From the NCBI GenBank assembly GCA_000526435.1, contig JAGB01000002.1, positions 248,001 to 312,000 on the forward strand: a stretch of 64,000 nt of DNA. Direction: 5' to 3'. The notes beneath the pieces were generated by a model, which did not search any database, was not told the DNA's origin, and saw nothing but the letters and a program-made list of their open reading frames with translations. This document shows, one piece after another, positions 56,198 through 64,000 of the stretch. This stretch comes from Caldicoprobacter oshimai DSM 21659 (GTDB taxonomy: Bacteria; Bacillota; Clostridia; Caldicoprobacterales; Caldicoprobacteraceae). Position numbers and translations under genes: made by a program. How positions within the stretch are numbered: position 1 is the first letter of the stretch; the number at the start of each line of letters is the position of its first letter.

Positions 56198-57733
56198 TTA
56201 CCGGTTTCCTCCCTTCACCAACCGGTTCACCACGTCTTTGATTCCAGATACTGCTATCTCATACAGGTACCCACCAACCTTCTCGGCAAATCCCGGGATG
56301 GCATTCAAGTTCTCATTCCACAGTGCAGTATTACCAAGTATCCTCTTGGCAACCTCAAATGCAGACTGGCGGCTACCGTCAAACGCTTTCCAAACATTTT
56401 CATAAAATTCCAGGACAGGGAGGTCATCCCTCATGATAAATTCTCCCTTTTCCCTATAGGCCCTCATAGCATTTCCTTCCACCTTACCGTCCTTATAAAC
56501 CGCTATCAACGCTGCCATAGAAAATGTTAGCTTCTCGGGCAAATTGCCGTATTTACTGTAATATTCCTTGATGGACGGAAGTACCCTCGCCTTAAACTTG
56601 GACGTTGAGTTCAATAGAATGCTTATAAGATAATGCTTGATAAAGGGATTCTTAAACCTCTCTATAACAGCGTCGGCAAATTCTATAAGCATATTCCTGT
56701 CAAGGTCAATTGAAGGAATTATTTCATCGTATATGATGCTCCTTACATATTCGCCCATCACTTCATGATCCATCATCTCGCCCACAGTTTCAAGCCCGTA
56801 AAGAAACGCTGCCGGGACCGACGACGTATGGGCACCATTTAATATCCTCACTTTGCGAGTTCTATATGGTGTCATGTCATCAGTCCATATAACATTAAGG
56901 CCTACTTTTGTAAAAGGCAGCTTTTCTGAGAGTTCTTTCGGACCCTCTATTACCCAGAGATGGAAAAGTTCACCTGTATCCAAAAGTTCATCTTCGTATC
57001 CCAGTTTTTCCCTTATTGCCTCTATTTCATCCTTAGGATACCCTGTTACCACTCGGTCCACCAAAGTGTTAAGAAAAATATTGTGTTCTTTTACCCATAT
57101 CTTAAATTCTCCAGGTAAATTCCAGTTATCAGCAAGCTGCAATACTATTTTTTTCAGGTTATCGCCGTTCCTGTCTATAAGTTCGCAGGGTATTATTATC
57201 ATTCCTTTTTCGGGGTCACCATTAAAATATTTGAATCTGTGGTAAAGGTATGCCGTAAGCTTTCCAGGAAAAGAACGGGGCGGTTTCATTTCAATGCTGT
57301 CTTCTCTGTCATAGGCTATTCCCGCTTCGGTGGTATTGGATATCACAAACTCTATTTGGGGATTTTCAGCACATTTTATAAATTCGTCCCAATCCTTATA
57401 GGGATTTATTCCCCGGCTTACCGAGCTGATTATCTCCTTTATTTCCGTAGGTTTGCCATTCTTCAATCCCCTCAAAATCAGAGTATAAAGCCCATCCTGC
57501 TCATTTAATTTTTCAACAAGTCCTTCAGCAATGGGCTGTACAACCACCACACGCCCATTAAATAAACCTTTTTTGTTCATTTGATGAATCATCCAGTCCA
57601 CAAAGGCCCTGAGGAAATTCCCTTCTCCAAACTGAAGAACTCTCTCGGGTAGATTTGCAGGATATTTTGGAACCTCAATATCATCAGGAAAGTTAAAGTT
57701 TCCTTTCAGTAGATTGCTGCAAAGCTTTTACAC
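56198..57733 (-). pseudogene. uxaB: Tagaturonate reductase gene with an apparent stop at codon 2
   Basis: The reading frame (509 codons) has the polyol/long-chain dehydrogenase pattern of UxaB: RVLQFGEGNFLRAFVDWMI (NAD-binding), NGRVVVVQPIAEG, RTRKVRILNGAHTSSVPAAFLYGLETVGEMMDH and GNALRAYREKGEF. A strong AGGAGG (57746-57741) leads to GTG at 57733-57731, but the next codon is TAA (57730-57728), after which the frame is open with no ATG, GTG or TTG before residues past the NAD-binding motif. So either a nonsense substitution, a sequencing error, or an unusual start is involved. The rest of the gene is intact. Confidence 0.8.
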
Positions 57734-58053
57734 AATTATTCCTCCTATCTCAAACAAAGCTTACAATGCTTTCCTTGAATTAGTAAAATTCCGTTGTATT
57801 AAATATTACCCCTCAGCAAAAGTAAACATAATGGTTATATATAGTAAGCCTTATTACTGGCCAGGAATGCCAAAAAGTCGTGCAATAATCATGTGTACGT
57901 TGTCAAGGTTGGGTAGCATTTTCTCGCTTACGCTCGAAAATCTCTACCCTTCCCTTGACAACGTAGGGGTTTGTAGTTTACATACATAAAAAGATGTTCA
58001 ATTGCAATTTAAAAATCTTAAATTTTATAGCTTTATCAATGGCAACCAGGTAT
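57734..58053. other. Intergenic region with palindromic repeat
   Basis: 320 bp between uxaB and the permease gene, minus strand operon. Contains the 70-bp palindromic repeat copy 2 (57896-57965) and the uxaB ribosome site. Nothing else was recognised. Confidence 0.6.
57896..57965. repeat. 70-bp palindromic repeat, copy 2
   Basis: Reverse-complement orientation of copy 1 at 41491-41560; differs at about five positions of 70. Terminal arms TACGTTGTCAAGG and CCTTGACAACGTA; the outermost pair difference (T-A in one copy, C-G in the other) is compensated on both arms. It lies between the uronate genes and the ABC importer genes of the same strand. Confidence 0.9.
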
Positions 58054-58905
58054 TTAGTGTGTTTTTTCCCACTCTTGTTCTTTTAGATTTGTATAAATAT
58101 ATATTAAGGCTGGAATTGATGATAATACAAACATAACTACAGAAAGAGCTGCTGCTAGTTCATAATTTGAATACTCGGAGAATTGCTTACGCAGATATAC
58201 ACCCAGCATAATAGGATTGTTGCCTCCCATCACATACGGGGTAGTAAAGGAACTAATATTGCTCATGAAAATAAATGTCATGGCAATCATAACATCTTTA
58301 ATTGAAAGAGGAAGAATAATTTTGAAAAACACATTGAGTTTTTTGGCACCCACATCTCTTGCACTTTCTATAATCGAATCCGGGATAGCCGAAAGTGAAG
58401 CTACAATGATCATGGTAGCAAAAGGGATATTAAACCAGAGATTCATTAAAATAATACCCTTAGCGTTGTACATCAGACCCGGTTTAAAATCACCACCAAA
58501 TAACACGGAAATACGATTAAGCAAGCCTGAATCTCTGATAACAGTTATCATCGCATAAACTGCTACCAGGGTCGGCATAAATCTAGGCAGAATATATAGG
58601 GTACCAATGAACTTACTAATTTTACTATCTGTAAATCTTAAATATAGCGCTAGCAAATAGGATATAAAAATTGATCCAATTACAGTTACAACCACAATCC
58701 ACAGAGTATAAATGATATTTCCAACTGCGATATCATCAGTAAATATAAATTTATAATGTTCAATAGTAAAACTGCCGTCCTTTGCAGTAAAACTACGAAT
58801 AAATGTGTTTATCAATGGATAAACAATAACTCCTAACGTCATTATCAATGACGGTGCTAGCATCAAAACGATGAATAGATTTGTCTTCCATGTCTTTTTC
58901 TCCAT
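58054..58905 (-). CDS. ABC importer permease, second of the pair (uronate-associated system)
   Basis: 283 aa from the ATG at 58905 (MEKKTWKTNLFIVLML), with AAAGGGAA upstream. Six membrane helices and EAA loop IIESARDVGAKKLNVFFKIILPLS. Belongs to the spermidine/iron/thiamine-type permeases rather than the sugar CUT1 group. It lies behind the SBP gene. Together with the SBP, ATPase (61454) and the permease at 62495 it completes one importer. Confidence 0.88.
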   Translation of the reverse strand: MEKKTWKTNLFIVLMLAPSLIMTLGVIVYPLINTFIRSFTAKDGSFTIEHYKFIFTDDIAVGNIIYTLWIVVVTVIGSIFISYLLALYLRFTDSKISKFIGTLYILPRFMPTLVAVYAMITVIRDSGLLNRISVLFGGDFKPGLMYNAKGIILMNLWFNIPFATMIIVASLSAIPDSIIESARDVGAKKLNVFFKIILPLSIKDVMIAMTFIFMSNISSFTTPYVMGGNNPIMLGVYLRKQFSEYSNYELAAALSVVMFVLSSIPALIYIYTNLKEQEWEKTH

Positions 58906-59088
58906 ATACCAATTCCCTTTCTTTCCATAAATAGTTACCAACTACCCACCATATTATAAACAAGCATTTGATTTTACCTTTAATGGATAATAAAATTCTA
59001 TTTGTTCTAGCAATGTAAAATGTTGCGGATAGGACAAAACATCTCCTTATATACAGTCTGTTATTGTGAAGCAAAACGGTTGATGTTT

Positions 59089-60261
59089 TCACGGTAAAGT
59101 AGCAATGGTTTTGTCCCAAATCTGGTTCCTTATATCTTCAAGTTTACCTATAGATATAACATTGAATTTTGAAGGATCAAGATCTGCTACCATCTGTTTA
59201 ACATCAGAATCAATTAAGCTAATGTCAATAACCGGTATAGCGAAAATGGTTTCAAGACATATTTTTTGCCCTTCAGGAGAAATCATAAAATTAATAAAAT
59301 CATACGTATCTTCAGGATTACCACCAATACTAGGTATAGCAAAAACAACATCTGTACCGCTAAGCGGCGGATCAAGCTGGTAAATCTTAACCGTATCAGG
59401 TAAAATACCTTTGGACAAGTTGTCCAATACCATATCTGCCCATGCAGGAATTAGGTCAACTTCCTTGTTAATTAAGAGATCAAGAGCTCCTTGATTCTTA
59501 TTGGGATAAACGACTTTTCCACCTGATTTATACAAATATGGATGTATTTCCTTGAGCCACTCCCAACCAGGACCCCATTGATCTACCCATTTTTCATCGG
59601 TAGAAACTTTGGCCTCTGGAGGAAGATCCTTATAAAGCGCCCAATTTACGAATGCTGCACCCGCTCCTCCAGTACCAGGAGAATTATAGGTAAACCTACC
59701 CGGATTATTCTTGATCCACTGTGTCAACTCATCAAATGTTTTAGGCGGATTAGGCAGTCGAGCAGAATCATATGCCATTACAACCGTGGTACCCCTATAA
59801 GGAACTACATATTCTGTATAAAAAGCAGATTTCATCTTAACATATTTAAAATTGGGAATTTTTGAAAAATCAATAGGCACGAACAGATCTTTACCAGCCT
59901 TATCTACATAATTTGAAAGTGATGAACCATTTTCCGCCAATAAATCAAAATCAGTGTTGGTCTGGCCTGCCAATTTGGCAGCAGCAATTCTATCACTCAA
60001 CGATTGTTCACCTGTTCCAGACATAATAAACTGAAGTTCTACTACACTTTTAGCATCAGGTTTTGAATTATAGGTGTCGATAGCTTTCTCAAACAACTTG
60101 CGCACGTTATCTGAGCCAGTTGCCCACAGTGTTACTTTCGGTTTCTCGTTCTGAGTCTCCTTGGATGTCTCTGAAGATTGTTGTTCTTTTTGACAACCCC
60201 CAAACATTAAAATTGCCAGTGTTAATACTAATACACAAACAATAATTTTCTTGTTTTTCAT
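59089..60261 (-). CDS. ABC importer substrate-binding lipoprotein (uronate-associated system)
   Basis: 390 aa. Lipoprotein signal with lipobox FGGC (KNKKIIVCVLVLTLAILMFGGC), then a type 2 periplasmic-binding fold as in YnjB/PotD-type SBPs (VTLWATGSDNVRKLFEKAI, PYRGTTVVMAYDSARLPNPPKTFDELTQWI, FMSPEGQK-like FMISPEGQKICLE). Followed 184 bp later by its permease. Ligand unknown; position beside uxaA/uxaB suggests a carboxylated sugar or related compound. Confidence 0.87.
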   Translation of the reverse strand: MKNKKIIVCVLVLTLAILMFGGCQKEQQSSETSKETQNEKPKVTLWATGSDNVRKLFEKAIDTYNSKPDAKSVVELQFIMSGTGEQSLSDRIAAAKLAGQTNTDFDLLAENGSSLSNYVDKAGKDLFVPIDFSKIPNFKYVKMKSAFYTEYVVPYRGTTVVMAYDSARLPNPPKTFDELTQWIKNNPGRFTYNSPGTGGAGAAFVNWALYKDLPPEAKVSTDEKWVDQWGPGWEWLKEIHPYLYKSGGKVVYPNKNQGALDLLINKEVDLIPAWADMVLDNLSKGILPDTVKIYQLDPPLSGTDVVFAIPSIGGNPEDTYDFINFMISPEGQKICLETIFAIPVIDISLIDSDVKQMVADLDPSKFNVISIGKLEDIRNQIWDKTIATLP

Positions 60262-61453
60262 TTTTATTCCCCCTTCTCAATAAATTGTTTATTATCTTTA
60301 ATATTATCTTTAAATAGCTGCATATATCATAAAATTATACAGCTATTTAGAGCCTCTCTTACTTTTTCTCTAATAAGTTACAATAATAATTACCTTCTTC
60401 ACATATCTCTATAATCTCTATCTTAAAAATATCCACAACTCTATGAAAAAATCAAATCTGTAACACTTTTTCCCACCTAGCATTCCCTATCATTTATTTC
60501 CCTCTGCATGTTTGCTTTTACCTTTTTTCGTATTGTCTTATAAAAGTAGTGGAAGATGCAATTTTGCTAGCATCAAGAGTCTATACCTTAATGAAGTTGA
60601 AGCCTACTATCCCCCATCAACCTTTATTCATAATTTTTCCTATTGTGCAGTTTATATTTACCTTTCTCTCATTAACTCCAACTACTTTCTTTCACTTATA
60701 CTAGTCTTTCTTTTTTACAAGCACAGACATAATCTTCTTCACTTTGATAGTTTTTATTATTAAGTACCTATTTATTTTTATTCTCAAACTAACTCTCTCG
60801 TGTCTAATATAAGTTAAGTACATTAAGTATATAAAGACTCTATTCTCCCTTTGTGCCTGCTTAACATCAGTTACTACATCTCAATATAAAAGATTTTTTG
60901 CATTACTAGACCACCTTTCAAAAATTCTGTCCTTCTTTCCGCTCTCTTGAACTGTGCTCTTATTAAATTAAACCAGCATTTTTCAATGTGTTCCCACCTT
61001 GCAAATTGACTCAGATCACTTCTTTCTTTCAGTGTGTCTGCTCTCGCTATTACACTAATAACAGTATTACTCACCTATTATTATATCTGTCATCTCCGCT
61101 ACTTAATTTACCTGACATCCCCTTTCTATTCCAAACAAGATAACCTTTTTATTTATACCACAGTCCCACCGCTTTCTGCTTTTTTCTTTTTAAAGAGTCC
61201 CTCTTATACTACTTCCCACAAATCTCTTTTGTCCCAGCAACTTCTAATCTTTGTATATCATACTAAAACGGATAATGATCCCTCTTTTATTAGAATTTTT
61301 AAATATCTCTCTAAAGAATGTTATTAATTTTTTAGAACTCAATATTCATATAACTTACTTTGTTCATACATTTACTAGCTTTCTGTATATAAAGTTTATC
61401 ACCGCATAATTGGCTTACTATCATAATTTAAGACAACATAAGCATAAACCTAT
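60262..61453. other. 1.2-kb region without a gene, pyrimidine-rich on the plus strand
   Basis: Between the SBP gene and the ATPase gene of one importer. On the minus strand it is purine-rich, like a coding strand here, but has stop codons in every frame and no ribosome site with a long frame. One 66-codon frame on the minus strand (60874-61074) and one of 97 codons on the plus (61034-61327) resemble nothing I know. It may be a decayed gene or the insert of a lost element. The SBP promoter should lie near 60262-60360. Confidence 0.5.
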
Positions 61454-62440
61454 TTACATTACTACCTTCTCATCTTTTGGATACTCAAGGAACTTGCTAA
61501 ATGAAAGCGTTACACTTTCTCCAGGATAATAGGAAACGACGCTCTCATTTGGAACATAAGCTTTAATAATACCATACTCGCTATCCACTGTAATTTCAAC
61601 ATAATGGCCAAGTATCATAACAGCACGAACTGTACCTTTTATTCCGTTTCCTTCTCCTGATTTAACTGAAACATGTTCAGGACGGACGGCAATCGTTTTG
61701 TCTTCTAGTTCAATAAAATTCATTTCACCGATAAAACTGGCCACATACTTATTGATCGGATTTTCATAGATATTTGCAGGAGTGTCAACCTGCACAATAT
61801 GCCCCTTCTCCATGACCACAATTCTGTCTGACAAAGCCATCGCTTCCTCTTGGTCATGTGTCACAAATACTACTGTTATTTTCAAGTCAATCTGAAGTTT
61901 TCTAAGTTCCTCACGCATTTGTGAGCGAATTTTAGCATCTAAAGCTGAAAAGGGTTCATCTAAAAGCAATACATCAGGTTTTAAAAGCAAACACCTTGCA
62001 ATCGCAATCCGCTGTTGTTGACCTCCTGATAACTGGCTTGGATATTTTTTCTCCATACCACTCATTTTGACAAGCTCAAGTATTTCCTTAATTTGCCTGT
62101 CTCTTTCTTGTTTTGGAACCTTACGTAATTTTAAACCAAATGCCAAGTTTTCGTATACAGTCATATGTGGCCACAAATTATAGTTTTGAAAAACCATAGC
62201 TGTCGGCCTTTTTTCCGGAGGTAGATGATCAATCCGTTTACCATCAATTAATATTTCACCCTCATCACATTTCAGGAAACCAGCAATTGTACGCAAAATC
62301 GTAGTTTTCCCGCAACCTGACGGTCCCAATAACGTAACAAGTTCTCCTTTTCTCACCTTCAGGTTAATGTTTTCTACCCCATCCCCCGTCTTATATTTTT
62401 TAGTCATATTCCGGATTTCCAACTTGATATCTTCAGCCAT
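61454..62440 (-). CDS. ABC importer ATPase (PotA/FbpC/UgpC type)
   Basis: 328 aa. Walker A (GPSGCGKTT), Q-loop (VFQNYNLWPHMTVYENL), signature LSGGQQQRIAIARCLL, Walker B (VLLLDEPFSAL) and H-loop (VTHDQEEAMAL), plus a C-terminal TOBE/OB domain (about 235-328, IAVRPEHVSV). Powers the two permeases at 58054 and 62495. The gene is separated from the SBP gene by the 1.2-kb gap. Confidence 0.93.
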   Translation of the reverse strand: MAEDIKLEIRNMTKKYKTGDGVENINLKVRKGELVTLLGPSGCGKTTILRTIAGFLKCDEGEILIDGKRIDHLPPEKRPTAMVFQNYNLWPHMTVYENLAFGLKLRKVPKQERDRQIKEILELVKMSGMEKKYPSQLSGGQQQRIAIARCLLLKPDVLLLDEPFSALDAKIRSQMREELRKLQIDLKITVVFVTHDQEEAMALSDRIVVMEKGHIVQVDTPANIYENPINKYVASFIGEMNFIELEDKTIAVRPEHVSVKSGEGNGIKGTVRAVMILGHYVEITVDSEYGIIKAYVPNESVVSYYPGESVTLSFSKFLEYPKDEKVVM

Positions 62441-62494
62441 TTTATGTATTTCCTCCTTAAAATTATTGCTTTGTTAAATTAAACGATTCTTAAT

Positions 62495-63340
62495 TTAATT
62501 CATCTTAAAGCCCTTAGACAAAGTTTCCGGTCCGATATATCTTCTTAGAAGCAGAAGTAAAAGTAAATGCGGTATCATGAGAATAAGTGCGAATACAGCA
62601 CCTGCTGTAGCAGGATAATCAAGTATAACACCATACATTTCTACTGGCATAGTTTTATATGTTGGTAAACCTACGAGGAGTGTTCCTTGATTTTCACCCA
62701 GAGAAGCAATAAATGCAAACACAGCAGCCACTGCAATTCCTGGCCAAGCCAATGGAAGTGTTATACTGAAAAATGTACGTACAGGTCCAGCTCCAACATC
62801 ACGTGCTGCCTCTTCCATTTGACGCGGTACACTACGGAATGCACTAGTAGGTAACCAAATCATTATCATCATTGATTCAATCATATGTATTATTAAGACA
62901 CCCACAAAAGTACCCATTAAACCCAGCTTATAATAGATAATACCAATAGAGGTGTAAAGGCCAATTTTAGGAAAGGCATTTCCTATCAAAAAAGACAGCA
63001 TGATAAGCTTCCTTCCTTTAAAATTGTATCGTGATAGAATAAAAGCTGCCGGCAGGCATATTACCATAGAAATAGCTGTAGATAAAAAGGCAAAAGTAAA
63101 TGATAAAGACATGGAACTGACCAAGCTTTTTTGTTTAAATACATATTCCCACCAGCGAATACCAAATTCTCTCGGCAATACCCATGGATATTCATATTTA
63201 TCAGCAAAGGCCAAGATAAATAAATGAATAAGTGGTCCATAGAAAAAGACAATAAACACACACAAAATTATTAACTCCGTTATTTTTTTTCGTCCCAATA
63301 TGTAATACCACCGTCTAGGGTTAAATAAACCTAAAGTCAT
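62495..63340 (-). CDS. ABC importer permease, first of the pair
   Basis: 281 aa, six membrane helices, EAA loop MEEAARDVGAGPVRTFFSITLPLAWPG. The C-terminus IPHLLLLLLLRRYIGPETLSKGFKMN is typical of PotC/ModB-like permeases. The ATG at 63340 overlaps the stop of the PfkB fragment (ATGA), so translation is coupled to that broken gene. 54 bp separate it from the ATPase gene. Confidence 0.9.
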   Translation of the reverse strand: MTLGLFNPRRWYYILGRKKITELIILCVFIVFFYGPLIHLFILAFADKYEYPWVLPREFGIRWWEYVFKQKSLVSSMSLSFTFAFLSTAISMVICLPAAFILSRYNFKGRKLIMLSFLIGNAFPKIGLYTSIGIIYYKLGLMGTFVGVLIIHMIESMMIMIWLPTSAFRSVPRQMEEAARDVGAGPVRTFFSITLPLAWPGIAVAAVFAFIASLGENQGTLLVGLPTYKTMPVEMYGVILDYPATAGAVFALILMIPHLLLLLLLRRYIGPETLSKGFKMN

Positions 63341-63745
63341 GAGAAAATTTTCTCCTCCCTAATATAAGATTTTTCTTCTTGATAAAATCGTTCGATAAAG
63401 TGTTCTACATCTTCTTTAGTTCCTCTAAATGGTCCACTCTTCCCCATTTTTAATGAAACTAATGCTGCAGCATAAAGAAGAGATTCACTTATAGAATTGT
63501 TTAATCGCTTACTTAGATAAGCTCCAAAACACGTGTCTCCTCTTCCTGTTCTACCTATCAAATTCAGAGGTTTTAATGGAACTTTATAATAAGTGCCATC
63601 ATACACAATTACTTCACTATTTTATGAGTTATCATTATCTCCTTAACACCCCATTCATGAATAATTTTTGCGGCTTCGTATCTGTTATCTTTGCCTGTTA
63701 ATACTCTTGCTTCTAAAGCATCTGCTTTTAAAAACTTAAGCTCCA
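63337..63745 (-). pseudogene. C-terminal fragment of a PfkB-family sugar kinase, frameshifted
   Basis: Two pieces in different frames. The 5' piece (63737-63620 region: LKADALEARVLTGKDNRYEAAKIIHEWGVKEIMITH) and the 3' piece (63606-63337: VYDGTYYKVPLKPLNLIGRTGRGDTCFGAYLSKRL) join after a one-base loss or two-base gain near 63615. The PfkB hallmark GRTGRGDTCFGAYL with catalytic Asp is present. The N-terminal two thirds are missing, replaced by a binding-protein N-terminus. It cannot make an active kinase as read. Confidence 0.82.
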
Positions 63746-64000
63746 GTTCCTTGCTGTTCCAGTCGATGGGCTTAAACTCCACTTCCACGCCCAATCTCTT
63801 TGCAGCCTCTTTAGCCAAATCGATGTCAAACCTAACGATGTTGCCCTCCTCATCTCTGAAGCCCATGGGGGCAAATGTGTCGTCAAGCCCTACTATAAAC
63901 TTTCCGGCCTGCTTAATCCTCTCCAAAGAATCGTCTTTAGCGGTCTCTTGAGCTCCCGAACAGGCACTCAATAAAAGTCCAACCATCAATGCCAAAGTTA
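63738..64000 (-). pseudogene. N-terminal fragment of an amino-acid-type binding lipoprotein (continues past window)
   Basis: The first 86 or so residues read SACSGAQ (lipobox), then FIVGLDDTFAPMGFRDEEGNIVRFDIDLAKEAAKRLGVEVEF, a cystine/glutamine-type SBP_bac_3 N-terminus. At about residue 86 it switches directly to PfkB sequence at a deletion junction near 63737. The very start lies beyond the window edge. Confidence 0.8.

Overview
The window (about 43% G+C by eye) looks like the chromosome of an anaerobic, sugar- and polysaccharide-using, probably thermophilic member of the Bacillota (class Clostridia). The evidence is strong AGGAGG-type ribosome sites with frequent GTG/TTG starts, many lipoprotein sugar-binding proteins, YesM/YesN-type sensor pairs, a ferredoxin-linked 2-oxoacid oxidoreductase, and IS200/IS605, IS30 and ISNCY/IS1202-like elements. 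The species cannot be named from sequence alone. No rRNA, tRNA or CRISPR array was seen.

Layout. 1-2511 (+): end of phoU, then a PhoB/PhoR-type pair, overlapping by 4 bp each. 2564-4366: a complete IS200/IS605 element (tnpA, tnpB) that ends exactly in a frameshifted GH74-like gene remnant. 5195-7570 (+): a family 2 beta-galactosidase. 7863-15780 (-): a monosaccharide ABC importer (permease, ATPase, binding protein) downstream of a three-gene sensing set (membrane-anchored sugar-binding protein, LytS/YesM kinase, AraC-type regulator). 16431-20015 (+) and 20148-26813 (-): two convergent oligosaccharide ABC importers of the LplABC type, the second with its own YesM/YesN pair. 26954-34617 (-): VanZ-like protein, galE, a family 5 binding protein, lytic transglycosylase, coaE and polA. 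35001-37240 (+): CAP-domain protein, nitroreductase, thpR. 37333-41256 (-): HpcH/HpaI aldolase, a clan GH-A glycosidase and a C-terminal fragment of a sugar-binding protein. 41418-42842: IS30 element. 42885-45527 (-): GNAT protein and a homocitrate/isopropylmalate/Re-citrate synthase homologue. 45671-47480: ISNCY/IS1202-like element flanked by 19-bp direct repeats. 47523-54486 (-): B12-binding radical SAM protein, flippase-like membrane protein, a four-subunit 2-oxoacid:ferredoxin oxidoreductase and a P-loop NTPase. 54710-63340 (-): uronate catabolism (uxaA, uxaB) preceded by a complete ABC importer (SBP, ATPase, two permeases). 63337-64000: a deletion chimera between an amino-acid-type binding protein and a PfkB sugar kinase.

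Together the genes describe sensing, import and breakdown of plant-type glycans (galactosides, pentoses or hexoses, oligosaccharides, uronates). Accessory DNA is marked by three IS elements and several decayed genes. The most notable observations are: a stem-loop lying exactly between the Shine-Dalgarno and the start codon of the HpcH/HpaI aldolase gene; a 70-bp palindromic repeat present twice, once inside the IS30 element; a stop codon directly after the only plausible start of uxaB; stem-loops placed just after the binding-protein gene in three independent importer operons; and the frameshifted SBP-PfkB fusion. I did not find an obviously new multi-gene system; the best candidates for novelty are these RNA/DNA-level elements.
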